From NCBI GenBank assembly GCA_016401345.1, contig JAEACG010000001.1:992001-1056000 (forward strand): DNA of 64,000 nt, given 5' to 3'. Under the pieces are notes generated by a model. The model made no database searches. It worked only from the letters and a program-made list of their open reading frames with translations, and was not told the origin of the DNA. Numbering within the stretch: the stretch's first letter is position 1; every line of letters begins with the position of its first letter. Positions 38,416 through 46,594 of the stretch are shown here, piece by piece. The translations under genes and the position numbers were made by a program. The DNA comes from Fictibacillus nanhaiensis (GTDB lineage Bacteria; Bacillota; Bacilli; Bacillales; Fictibacillaceae).

Positions 38416-40008
38416 CTATTTAAACCAAGATCCAATAGATTTAAAAGCCTTTCCTGCTTTATCCGTTACATTCTTTCCAAACTTCACAGCTGACTCTGCC
38501 ATTTTACCACCAGCATCTTTTATAGAATCTCCATATTTTGAACTGATTGCAGCACCCACTACTGCTCCTACTGCTCCTCCTACTACTATACCAACTGGCC
38601 CACCAAAACTACCAATCATTGCACCAGCCTTCGCCCCCATTGCAGTTGCACCAAGGTCTGTTATAACACCTGTTGCCGCCCTACCAATTTTATTTTCAAA
38701 CGACTTATCCGCATTATTAGGATCCGTAAATTCAGATAGATTTGAAACAATTGTAATTCCGTTTCCAACAACAGGAATGCCTCTTGCAACTTTACTCAAT
38801 CCTTTTGCCTTAGCTACATTGCTTGCAACATCCTTCACACCGAACTTAGCCCTCTCAGTTGATACACTCATTTGCTTTGCTAAAGTTTCAGCTGCAGTTT
38901 TATTCTTGGTGAAGCCTGTAATATGTTTTAAAAAGCTTGCAGGATTAGAATACCCTCTAACAAATTCTGATGCTTTACGTGCTAGAGGATTGGTAGGGAG
39001 TGGCCCTTTCTGCATTTTATTTATCATACTTGCAACGGGGTTTTTATAACCTGAAGAAGCTTTCCATGAGTCTTTCGCTCGAACCGTAAACGTATAGTTT
39101 CTTTTGAATCGATCTGCAAGAGATGGCTTACCGTTTGGATAATGGATCGTTACTTGTCTTGATAAAACGGTATAGTATCCAGCAACCGCCATACGTGAAC
39201 CAACAAACAAATTGTCTCCCCAGTCCATAGAGTCTTTTATTTTACTGAAATATTCTAGTATACTATGTGCCACTTCTGTGTATTGCTTGTTCTCTAGTTC
39301 TTTTTTTTGTTCTACAGATAATAGTTCTTCTGCGCGTATTAATAGTGTTGCATGTAAATCTTTATACCAGTCTTTCTTTTTGAAATCTCCTGAATTGTAT
39401 TCTGTCATGGAGAACTTACTGGATGACACAGCATTCGTAAGGCTTTCAATATAATTAGTAAAGAGTGATACATCTCCTAATAATGCTGAAATTCCTTGGA
39501 CTTGCTGCTGATCAAAACGATTTAAATTTTCACTTGTCTTTTTTTCTTGATCTATTCCTTTATTAATACCATTGATTACTTGAGAATCAGAGATATTTGG
39601 AAGGGCAACAATATCTGAAACTGTATCAGATGTTTGGTTGATTTCATCAGTTAGATTGACGATATCAGTTCGTAACTTTTGCAAAACTGTAGTCAGGTCA
39701 TGATCTAAAAAGGATGTATTTACATAAGCGGAGCCGGATGAGTCAAATGCTCTTTCCTCTGACTGATACATATCTAGAAAGGTTAGGATTTGTGTAACGG
39801 TTGTTTCATAGAATAAAAGGAGCGGATAATGACTTTCACGGTAAAAAAGCTTAATGGCATCTCCGCCTTCACCCGTTAACGCACTGTCTAGCGAAGCAAG
39901 TTCATTTACTTTACTGGTTAATTCTTTCATTTCGTTCAGCTGATTTTTCAAATATTTCCGAAGTGAATCTACCCATGTATCTAAACTTTGGGCATCTAAT
40001 GCAATCAT
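38416..40008 (-). CDS. LXG-domain polymorphic toxin with glycine-zipper C-terminal domain (T7SS effector)
   Basis: 530 residues. Residues 1 to about 210 form the LXG domain, a helical T7SS targeting module (ALDAQSLDTWVDSLRKYLKNQ at the start). A linker region follows. The C-terminal toxin region has a glycine-rich hydrophobic segment at about 447-487 (G-A-T-A-M-G-A-K-A-G-A-M-I-G..., VGGAVGAVVGAA) flanked by amphipathic, Lys-rich helices, ending KSIGSWFK. I see no nuclease or ADP-ribosyl motif. This resembles glycine-zipper membrane-permeabilising LXG toxins such as TelE. The ATG overlaps the stop of the preceding gene (ATGA). Confidence 0.88.
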   Translation of the reverse strand: MIALDAQSLDTWVDSLRKYLKNQLNEMKELTSKVNELASLDSALTGEGGDAIKLFYRESHYPLLLFYETTVTQILTFLDMYQSEERAFDSSGSAYVNTSFLDHDLTTVLQKLRTDIVNLTDEINQTSDTVSDIVALPNISDSQVINGINKGIDQEKKTSENLNRFDQQQVQGISALLGDVSLFTNYIESLTNAVSSSKFSMTEYNSGDFKKKDWYKDLHATLLIRAEELLSVEQKKELENKQYTEVAHSILEYFSKIKDSMDWGDNLFVGSRMAVAGYYTVLSRQVTIHYPNGKPSLADRFKRNYTFTVRAKDSWKASSGYKNPVASMINKMQKGPLPTNPLARKASEFVRGYSNPASFLKHITGFTKNKTAAETLAKQMSVSTERAKFGVKDVASNVAKAKGLSKVARGIPVVGNGITIVSNLSEFTDPNNADKSFENKIGRAATGVITDLGATAMGAKAGAMIGSFGGPVGIVVGGAVGAVVGAAISSKYGDSIKDAGGKMAESAVKFGKNVTDKAGKAFKSIGSWFK

Positions 40009-40292
40009 ACCATCCCTCCTATACGAGTATATCCAGCAGCAGTTTCATCTGTCTTTTTAACTGTATCAATTAAGGAGTCTGTTTTATTAAGTTGTTCACC
40101 TAACATGGATTGATAATTTATTACTGCATCGTTTAAATTTTTCATCAATGTAAGCATTTCATTAAGAGATTCAAGTTTATTTCTTCCAAGTTCCGCAGTA
40201 GGCAGATCTGTACTTACAGTCTGTAATGCTGATCTCGTATTTGATATGGCTGTATGAACGGTAGAAAATTCAATTTTTATTTCTTTACCCAT
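40005..40292 (-). CDS. YwqI-like T7SS helper protein (DUF5344/DUF3130-type)
   Basis: 95 residues, helical hairpin (KIEFSTVHTAISNTRSALQTVSTD...KLESLNEMLTLMKNLNDAVINYQSMLGEQL), the WXG100-like size and shape of the small LXG partner (Lap) proteins. It overlaps both neighbours by 4 and 8 bases. In B. subtilis the order ywqH-ywqI-ywqJ(LXG) is the same. It likely binds the LXG domain and supplies the secretion signal complex (family knowledge). Confidence 0.82.
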   Translation of the reverse strand: MGKEIKIEFSTVHTAISNTRSALQTVSTDLPTAELGRNKLESLNEMLTLMKNLNDAVINYQSMLGEQLNKTDSLIDTVKKTDETAAGYTRIGGMV

Positions 40293-40704
40293 TGGCAGCT
40301 AACTCCTTACTTTGACTTTCCAACTGCGAAAGTCTAGCTCTTTGACTTGAAACTTGTGATTGTAACGATTGTATCTCACTTTTAAGTTCAGATATCTTGT
40401 TTGCTAGCGACTCTTTCAATTGTGAATATTGAATATTAATAAGTTCATTTAACGGTGTAACCATGGATTCTTCTCGTATACCTTCAAATTCCTGAGCATT
40501 ACTACCCATCCAGTTTTCAGAATGAAGCTCAGGCTTTTTTATTAGACGAGAATAATTTTGAAGGTCATCTTCTAGAGGAGCAAGCTGACTTTCACACCGT
40601 TGTAATCTTTCCAACTGTTCTTGTTTAACCATAGCTGCGTGATTCAGATGACTAATTGCTGTATGAACAGATGAAATTTCTGAAGAGAGCTGTTCCATTT
40701 CCAA
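40285..40704 (-). CDS. YwqH-like DUF5082 T7SS helper protein
   Basis: 139 residues, coiled-coil rich: KQEQLERLQRCESQLAPLEDDL, then an extended loop with NWMGSNAQEFEGIRE (a W-x-G-like turn) and a second coil KESLANKISELKSEIQSLQSQV. This matches the DUF5082/YwqH partner of LXG toxins. The TTG at 40704, 8 bases after GGAGG, is a better start than ATG 40698. First gene of the seven-plus-gene module; a promoter TTTACT-N17-TAAAAT is visible at 40765-40737. Confidence 0.82.
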   Translation of the reverse strand: MEMEQLSSEISSVHTAISHLNHAAMVKQEQLERLQRCESQLAPLEDDLQNYSRLIKKPELHSENWMGSNAQEFEGIREESMVTPLNELINIQYSQLKESLANKISELKSEIQSLQSQVSSQRARLSQLESQSKELAANG

Positions 40705-40736
40705 CTTTGTTGCCTCCTTATTAAAGCATCCCTGAA

Positions 40737-40765
40737 ATTTTACCTAATTTTGTAAATCGAGTAAA
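40737..40765 (-). promoter_or_regulatory. Candidate SigA promoter of the LXG module
   Basis: Minus strand TTTACT (40765-40760), 17 bases, TAAAAT (40742-40737), 33 bases above the start codon. Confidence 0.4.
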
Positions 40766-40929
40766 TGAAAACAAAGTCATGTTTCCCGGGCACCACAAAT
40801 GACATACATAAATCATTTTACCTATAAATGCTTTTTTGTAGTTCTAATGAATTATTTAACATATCCCCTTTTTTTCCATAATTTGAAACCTTTTCTTATA
40901 TCATTTAAAACGCATTTAATAATAAAAAT

Positions 40930-40960
40930 AAAAGGTGAGCGTTTAGCTCACCTTTTATCC
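40930..40960. terminator. Bidirectional terminator
   Basis: Perfect 11-bp stem AAAAGGTGAGC / GCTCACCTTTT. On the minus strand it ends the GNAT gene at 40990. Confidence 0.85.
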
Positions 40961-40989
40961 AAATTACATAGTCGAACACCTATACAATC

Positions 40990-41547
40990 TCATTTATTAA
41001 ACTCAAACTCTTCCCTCAAAACGCCCATAACAATCGTGTCATAGTATTTGCCATTGATAAAAGCATCGTTTCTGAGACGGCCTTCAATCACAAAACCGCA
41101 CTTCTCATAGGCGCGTATCGCGCGTTCGTTACCACTCCATGTATCCAGTTGCACGCGTTTTAAATTCATCGTATGAAATAGGTAATGAAGCAAAGCTTTT
41201 AATGCATCGGTTCCATATCCTTTGCCCCAAAGCTCTTTCTCACCGATTCCGATTCCTACTACACACCGACGTGAGATTATATCTAGGCTGCGGTATCCGA
41301 TCGAACCAATATGACGCGCGTCTTCCCCTCTTGTATAGATCGAGAATTCTCCTACTTCACGTTTATCAATCGTACGAATATCTTTTTCATAGCTTGCTTC
41401 GATCTGTTCAAGCGGCATGTGACTGTATCGATAATAACCAGAGCCCGCATCAAATGTAGCGGTTTCTTCATCGTTTCGCCAGTGATATGTTCGCTTATGA
41501 TCTTCAAGTGAAACAGGTCGTAATTCTACTTTTTTACCGGATATCAT
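40990..41547 (-). CDS. GNAT family N-acetyltransferase (RimJ/RimL-like)
   Basis: 185 residues. Strand 1 KVELRPVSLEDHKRTYHWRND, acetyl-CoA loop IGIGEKELWGKGYGTDALKALL, C-terminal NERAIRAYEKCGFVIEGRLR. The ATG at 41547 follows AAGGGATC about 10 bases away; the longer frame to 41610 is unsupported. Monocistronic, above the LXG module on the same strand but separated by a terminator. Substrate unknown. Confidence 0.86.
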   Translation of the reverse strand: MISGKKVELRPVSLEDHKRTYHWRNDEETATFDAGSGYYRYSHMPLEQIEASYEKDIRTIDKREVGEFSIYTRGEDARHIGSIGYRSLDIISRRCVVGIGIGEKELWGKGYGTDALKALLHYLFHTMNLKRVQLDTWSGNERAIRAYEKCGFVIEGRLRNDAFINGKYYDTIVMGVLREEFEFNK

Positions 41548-41645
41548 AGTGGTGATCCCTTCTTTCAGTTCGTAATCTATTAAAATACGCCTTATAAAAA
41601 CCGCAGACACGTACCATTGGCATCACCCCTCTCACAAGTATTTGT

Positions 41646-42503
41646 TTATTTTACAAACGCCTTAATCTTCGGGAAAATCTTTACCGCTGTGTTGTAAAAA
41701 ACATCTTCATGATGCTCTTCAGGAATGATTTCTTTTATAAAGTCAATATACGGCTGTACGGGCACAAGTGGCCAGTCTGTTCCGAACAAAAACTTTTCGT
41801 AGTTATCCGTGAACGTTAAGGCATGGCGCAAGTGATTAAAGAAGCGTGGTGAATCTTTGTATCTTGCAATATCTTCTTTTGCTCCTACAACGAGCCCTGA
41901 CAGATCGGCATACATATTACGATTCTTGTAAACAACTTCTGCTCCATCTAATGTCCATGGATCGCCGAAATGCGCCATCATGAAATTTACGTCTCGGTGC
42001 ATAACCGCTACTTCATCTAGTGTCAGGGGATGAGAGTATTTCAACAAACCGCGCTCTGAATAAGTATCACCTGTGTGAAAAACAACTGGCAATCCGTATT
42101 TGGCAGCTAGCTTATAAACGGGCTGATACACCTCATCATACGCATAATACGGGTAATAACCGAGGTAGATTTTAATACCAACAACTTCAGGAAGCTGAAC
42201 CGTTTCTTCAAGCTGTATCAATTCACTTTCACCTAAATGATACGGGTTGATGCCAGCACAATACACGACGTTTTCAGGTATGTGCTTATCCAAATCAATC
42301 CCCATTGGAGTTGGAGCTAGAGGGTCAGGAAAACCCTCTACCTCTTTTTCTGTTAACCCCATAGCGATGCCAAGCACAACGCCAGATTCTCGGTACTCTT
42401 TGATAATTCCTTCATACGAATAGTCAAGTTTAGAAAGGTTTATTGCCGTATGTTTAAAGCTTTCAATGTTTGAAAAATGCATGTGTGCATCGATAATTTT
42501 CAT
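41646..42503 (-). CDS. Amidohydrolase family protein (amidohydrolase_2, metal-dependent)
   Basis: 285 residues, TIM barrel. N-terminal metal site IDAHMHFS (H-x-H), a carboxylated-Lys-region candidate VGIKIYLGYYPYYAYD, His in PVVFHTGDTYSERG, NFMMAHFGDPW and the catalytic Asp in FLFGTDWPLVP. The family includes decarboxylases and lactonases of aromatic or sugar acids. It starts 13 bases after the giant GNAT fusion with RBS AAAGGGC in between, so the two are one operon. The substrate is unknown. Confidence 0.88.
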   Translation of the reverse strand: MKIIDAHMHFSNIESFKHTAINLSKLDYSYEGIIKEYRESGVVLGIAMGLTEKEVEGFPDPLAPTPMGIDLDKHIPENVVYCAGINPYHLGESELIQLEETVQLPEVVGIKIYLGYYPYYAYDEVYQPVYKLAAKYGLPVVFHTGDTYSERGLLKYSHPLTLDEVAVMHRDVNFMMAHFGDPWTLDGAEVVYKNRNMYADLSGLVVGAKEDIARYKDSPRFFNHLRHALTFTDNYEKFLFGTDWPLVPVQPYIDFIKEIIPEEHHEDVFYNTAVKIFPKIKAFVK

Positions 42504-42516
42504 GAGTTTGCCCTTT

Positions 42517-45500
42517 CTAGCTGAATTTTATTTTCTTCAGATCTTCTAAAGCTGTATCTGGAATAACTTTATCATTGAATACATAAAACACAGGGGAAGT
42601 GAATTGCTTAGCACCGTGCTCAAGGTTCATCTTTTCTGAGTACCCAAGCTCAATGACTTCTAAATTGATATAAGAATCAACATGTGTAGCGTTTTGGTCC
42701 GCTACAATTTGAAGCTTGTTTTCATGATCATCAGATCCGTAAATTACGCTGCGTTCAACAGTCATTTCCTGCTCACCTTTAGCACCAGATACCATGGTCC
42801 AATCCCCATTTTCAGCCTGGAAGCTTCCCCAGCTCTTCGCAGGCTCTGTTCCTGGATTTAAAAAACATCCTGTGTAAAAGTTCTTACCATCCAAGTAGCT
42901 CTTCATGTTCTGGACAATTTCCGTTGTATGGCAGAGCACCGGAACTCCTGGCAGCATCAAGAAGTATTTATGAATCTGAACCCCTTTATACGTCTCGTGT
43001 TTTTTGTAGATGGTAGAGACTTTGAGACCTTTCCACACATTCCCTTTGCCATCTTCCTTTTCTACAAATTCAACAGTGCTTTCCTCTTTTAATAAGGAAT
43101 GAAGACTCGTGCCTGTCAGAAGGCCTGCTATTCCGCCGAACCAAGGATTCCACCACGATTTAGGTTTCGGCTTTGGAAACGGTGAATCCATCCACTCTTG
43201 ATCTCTGTATTGAAGAGAGAACAATGATGGTGCGAACTGTGACGAAGCAGAAATCTTTATTTCTCCATTATCTACGGTATACACTTCGAGACCTTCTTTT
43301 ATCGACTTTTCCAACTGAACGGGTGTATTCTTCTTCACAAAAGCGGCTGATTGCCGTGTAATATGAACAGCACCTAAATTCATTTTGGACGTTAAGACAT
43401 GTATCCCTCTATCGTCAGGTAATTCAATATCAAACTCGGCATGTGTTAGCTCTTCATCTGAAGCGAATAGGTGACTCTGCAGAATCTCTTCCTCTAGTTT
43501 CATCTCAATAAATCCATTGAAAAACGAGGACTTATAATCTCTCACAACTGCCTTAAACTTACCATTATCAACAAAAGGATTTCCCCCGTTAACCGATACG
43601 TTCATATGATTGGTCAAACTGGCTGGTTTATCATTCTTTTGCGTCGCAAATTCTCTGAATGATTGCCAATCACGGAAAGCACCAATTGTCATCGTGATTG
43701 GTTTTGTCGCAACTGTTTCTTGAGAAGCAATCTTGCCTAACTTATTTTCAAAATACATGAACCAACCGGAAAAATTCACCTTCCCTTCTCTCGGCCATGA
43801 GATGCCTCTAGGGTTATCATTTCCACGAAGAAAAAGCCAGTTTTCCGTAATTTTACTAGGATCCCAATAGGATAAACCAGATCCCATTGAATCATTGAGT
43901 TCAACGTATCTTCCCTCGTAAGGCAATACACCCTTGTCTAACATCGGACACATAATCGGTGTATTCAGCCATACTTCTGCGGCAGATTCTACATCGCTAA
44001 TATTTGTTACTTCATCGTATCTTTCTACTAGACCTTCACCGTACAATTTCACAACAGTTGCAAGCTGCAATTCTGGAAACGCTTGTGATTGGAAAGTTGC
44101 TCTTAATCCTGAGTAACCATCTTCCACCAATGGTTCAATTTTTTCTGGACGAAGTCGTGTAATTTCCTCAGAGAACGGTTTGCCGAGTTGAGGCACCATG
44201 AAAGCCAATTTATAATCCACATCACCTTTACCAGGTGCGATCCAGTTATTGAACTTATCTAGTCTTATTGAATATTGCCCGTTGCATACGTGATAAAAAT
44301 CATCACACTCGCCAGCAAATTTAGCTCCAATTCCCTGAAGTGCTACACCTAGCTTTTTCGTAAAAGTAACGATATCTCCATTAATTTTAGTTGCCGAGAC
44401 TTCAATGTCAGCCGAGTAAAATCCGTGTTTTACTAGCGTGAAAGGAACAGATACGGATTGCTTTCCTTTCGGTGCTAGTGTAACACTCACCTTACGATCT
44501 TGAATGGTAGCCAATTCTGATGACGGAAGTTCAAAGCTAAACGTTACTTGTTCATCAAAGTTATTTTCAAAGTTAAAATAAAGATGAGAAGAACTACCAA
44601 CAAAACTAAGGTTACCTGGCGTGATACAGCTTAACTTAACGGGATACTTAGGACGAATACCTACTCTAAATTCCGCTTTCTTCCCATTGATTAGTAATTG
44701 AGAAGTAACAGCTGGGTGCGTTCTCCATACACTTTGATCTTCAGTAATCGGATTTACCACAAAAGGAATCTCAATCTCTTCTTCCTTTTGAACAGTGATT
44801 TTTTTTGAAGTAGCAAACTGAATGTTCTTATCGTCCACACCTTGAATCTCTACGGTTAATGGCTTACCTGTTTTATTCGTCATGTGGTATCGAATCTTGT
44901 ATTCAGAGCCAAAAACAAGATTAAAGTGTTCAACAGTTGCTGAGATTTTATAGTCATCTGTTTCAATGTAGCGAAGCCCTCTTCCGAAACGCTCGAATTG
45001 CATCTTCAAGTTACCCAGAGTCTCGTGATTCCAAGCATACTCATAATAATGAAATTCATTTTCGTTGTTTCCATCAGGGGTCGTTTCAATGGTACGCGTA
45101 CTATTTTCATACCATTTTCCATCCGTAAAATAACCCAAAACCGCTTCTGTTTGCATCACAGAAGGCATGAAGTTCATAAGGTGTGTCGTGTCATCCCGAT
45201 CTTCCCAAAAAAAGCCGCATTTTTTATACAACGGCACTGCCTTCGTGTTCCCTGGCCATGTATAGAGATCCAAACGTGGCCACTTCATTTCAACCGCTTT
45301 TTGTAGCGCTTTTAGTACAAGCTTTTTGCCGATCTTCTTACCATGATAATCTCCTCTAACATTTAACAACGGAATGTAGAGTGCTCCTTCATCTTCCCGA
45401 TATTCGCCCAGACTGCAGTAGCCGACGACTTTGTCTCCATCGAGTGCGAGATATAAATGGAGGTTTGATGAGTTCGATTCTTTCTTCAATACTTGATCTT

Positions 45501-45633
45501 CCGTCATGATTGAGTTTCCGCCGCCCCAGCCATCTTGGCTCTTATTCCACATTTCAGCGACTGCTGCGGCATAGCTCGGATCATATTCTACTATCGTAAT
45601 CTGATCGGTAATGTGCGTATTCAATACTTCCAT
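42517..45633 (-). CDS. Large GNAT acetyltransferase fused to beta-sandwich / mutarotase-like region
   Basis: 1038 residues. Residues 1 to about 160 are a complete GNAT domain (LLNVRGDYHGKKIGKKLVLKAL and NTKAVPLYKKCGFFWEDRDD). The remaining 880 residues look like serial beta-sandwich domains (Ig-like NKTGKPLTVEIQGVDD..., APKGKQSVSVPFTLVKHGFYSADIEVS) followed by a beta-rich region reminiscent of carbohydrate-active enzymes (FNNWIAPGKGD, WNPWFGGIAGLLTG, GVQIHKYFLMLPGVPVL). There is no signal peptide, so it is cytoplasmic. The ATG at 45633 is 9 bases after GGAGG. Frame is intact throughout, so the fusion is real. Function unknown; paired with an amidohydrolase. Confidence 0.8.
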   Translation of the reverse strand: MEVLNTHITDQITIVEYDPSYAAAVAEMWNKSQDGWGGGNSIMTEDQVLKKESNSSNLHLYLALDGDKVVGYCSLGEYREDEGALYIPLLNVRGDYHGKKIGKKLVLKALQKAVEMKWPRLDLYTWPGNTKAVPLYKKCGFFWEDRDDTTHLMNFMPSVMQTEAVLGYFTDGKWYENSTRTIETTPDGNNENEFHYYEYAWNHETLGNLKMQFERFGRGLRYIETDDYKISATVEHFNLVFGSEYKIRYHMTNKTGKPLTVEIQGVDDKNIQFATSKKITVQKEEEIEIPFVVNPITEDQSVWRTHPAVTSQLLINGKKAEFRVGIRPKYPVKLSCITPGNLSFVGSSSHLYFNFENNFDEQVTFSFELPSSELATIQDRKVSVTLAPKGKQSVSVPFTLVKHGFYSADIEVSATKINGDIVTFTKKLGVALQGIGAKFAGECDDFYHVCNGQYSIRLDKFNNWIAPGKGDVDYKLAFMVPQLGKPFSEEITRLRPEKIEPLVEDGYSGLRATFQSQAFPELQLATVVKLYGEGLVERYDEVTNISDVESAAEVWLNTPIMCPMLDKGVLPYEGRYVELNDSMGSGLSYWDPSKITENWLFLRGNDNPRGISWPREGKVNFSGWFMYFENKLGKIASQETVATKPITMTIGAFRDWQSFREFATQKNDKPASLTNHMNVSVNGGNPFVDNGKFKAVVRDYKSSFFNGFIEMKLEEEILQSHLFASDEELTHAEFDIELPDDRGIHVLTSKMNLGAVHITRQSAAFVKKNTPVQLEKSIKEGLEVYTVDNGEIKISASSQFAPSLFSLQYRDQEWMDSPFPKPKPKSWWNPWFGGIAGLLTGTSLHSLLKEESTVEFVEKEDGKGNVWKGLKVSTIYKKHETYKGVQIHKYFLMLPGVPVLCHTTEIVQNMKSYLDGKNFYTGCFLNPGTEPAKSWGSFQAENGDWTMVSGAKGEQEMTVERSVIYGSDDHENKLQIVADQNATHVDSYINLEVIELGYSEKMNLEHGAKQFTSPVFYVFNDKVIPDTALEDLKKIKFS

Positions 45634-45700
45634 TTTTTCTAACCTCCGCTTTTTCAATATTCAATATCGTACCGTTGTTCGTTCTACTCAGCTTCTTCAA

Positions 45701-45736
45701 AATAAAAAGCCACCCAGAAATAGATGGGTGACTTTT
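45701..45736. terminator. Hairpin terminator above the GNAT-fusion gene
   Basis: AAAAG-c-CACCCA / TGGGTG-a-CTTTT, with TTTTTATTTT on the minus strand; tandem with the hairpin at 45752-45789. Confidence 0.7.
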
Positions 45737-45751
45737 AGGTACAAAAATACA

Positions 45752-45789
45752 TAAAAAGGCCCCAGAATGTATACACATCCTGAGGCTCT
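45752..45789 (-). terminator. Terminator of the 25-residue peptide gene
   Basis: GCCTCAGGATGT / ACATTCTGGGGC on the minus strand (12 pairs, two of them G-U) with a 4-base loop, followed by TTTTTAT. It is 18 bases below the small gene's stop codon. Confidence 0.85.
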
Positions 45790-45806
45790 GATTCACGTAT
45801 CAATGG

Positions 45807-45884
45807 TTAGATCGAGTTCTCAAAAAGAAGGTTGTGTATTGGACAATATAAAGTTGATTGTGTAGTGTCTAAAAATTTAATCAT
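45807..45884 (-). CDS. Short ORF encoding a 25-residue peptide
   Basis: ATG at 45884 is 8 bases after a perfect TAAGGAGG, and the frame runs 25 codons (MIKFLDTTQ...LLFENSI, with one Cys and no membrane segment) to TAA. A terminator follows directly, so it is a complete small transcription unit. I do not recognise the peptide. It may be a small protein, a leader peptide of the GNAT-fusion operon 174 bases below, or an sRNA that happens to be translated. The rest of the gap 45634-45987 holds the two hairpins and promoter-like AT-rich sequence only. Confidence 0.55.
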   Translation of the reverse strand: MIKFLDTTQSTLYCPIHNLLFENSI

Positions 45885-45987
45885 GTCCAACGCCTCCTTA
45901 TCTTGAAATTTTTTCCTTACCTCTTGTATTGTAAAATAAATGGATGTAAAAGTAAATATAATTTTCCGAATATTTATATATTAATTA

Positions 45988-46584
45988 TTACGCTAGGATA
46001 TTCGCTAAAGCTAAGCCAATAATTATTAATCCTGCTCCTTTATTGATAGTAGCTAAGTGCGGCTGAATACTTTTTGTTAACAGGCTTACCACTATGCTTA
46101 AGAACATCCACCAACAGGTAGCGCCGATAAACACACCGCTTATTAAGAGGATTGCAATTTGTAATGACATCTCACTCTCACCAAACCCAAGACCTGCAAA
46201 CATTGCTGTAAAATTTAAAATCGTAACAGGGTTTGTAATCATTAAGAAGAACGTAGAAGCAAACATCATCAACTTGCTTTCCCCTGCTAAATGAGCGGCT
46301 TGAGTTGGTACTTTCTTTAAGAATGTTTTCACCCCTAGGTAGAGTAAAAAAAGAGTACCGATAATTTTTAGCAACATATCGTATTGAATCAATAATGATG
46401 ACACAGCTGAAAAGCCTAATACTGCAATGCTTGCATAAACAATGTTAGCTGTAACTGCTCCAAATCCAGTTAAAAATCCCGCCGACTTCCCTTGTGAGAG
46501 TGTTCTTTGTATACAAAGCAGACCGATTGGCCCAACTGGAGCGGATATAGAAAAACCTAGAATGATACTCTTTAGTAATAACAT
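45988..46584 (-). CDS. LysE family amino acid exporter
   Basis: 198 residues, six membrane segments. The LysE signature SAPVGPIGLLCIQRTLSQGKSAGF lies in the first third, followed by LFLLYLGVKTF and TNPVTILNFTAMFAGLG. It exports amino acids or related small compounds. The ATG at 46584 has GTGAG upstream; a TTG at 46602 is possible. It is downstream of a frameshifted paralogue and an Lrp/AsnC regulator, on one transcript. As the only intact copy it may carry the function alone. Confidence 0.88.
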   Translation of the reverse strand: MLLLKSIILGFSISAPVGPIGLLCIQRTLSQGKSAGFLTGFGAVTANIVYASIAVLGFSAVSSLLIQYDMLLKIIGTLFLLYLGVKTFLKKVPTQAAHLAGESKLMMFASTFFLMITNPVTILNFTAMFAGLGFGESEMSLQIAILLISGVFIGATCWWMFLSIVVSLLTKSIQPHLATINKGAGLIIIGLALANILA

Positions 46585-46594
46585 TAAAAACTCA

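Noticed and set aside
38416-40008. Nuclease or NAD-targeting toxin domain at the LXG C-terminus
   Set aside because: No HNH, ADP-ribosyltransferase or similar motif visible; the glycine-rich hydrophobic stretch points to membrane action.
40799-41044. 81-codon plus-strand frame between the LXG module and the GNAT gene
   Set aside because: No ribosome binding site; it crosses a terminator and the end of the opposite gene.
42517-45633. Two genes joined by a sequencing error
   Set aside because: The frame is continuous with coding character throughout and no internal ribosome binding site or start was found at the GNAT boundary.
45581-45796. 71-codon minus-strand frame across the terminators above the GNAT fusion
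   Set aside because: It runs through two hairpin terminators and the ribosome binding site of the next gene.
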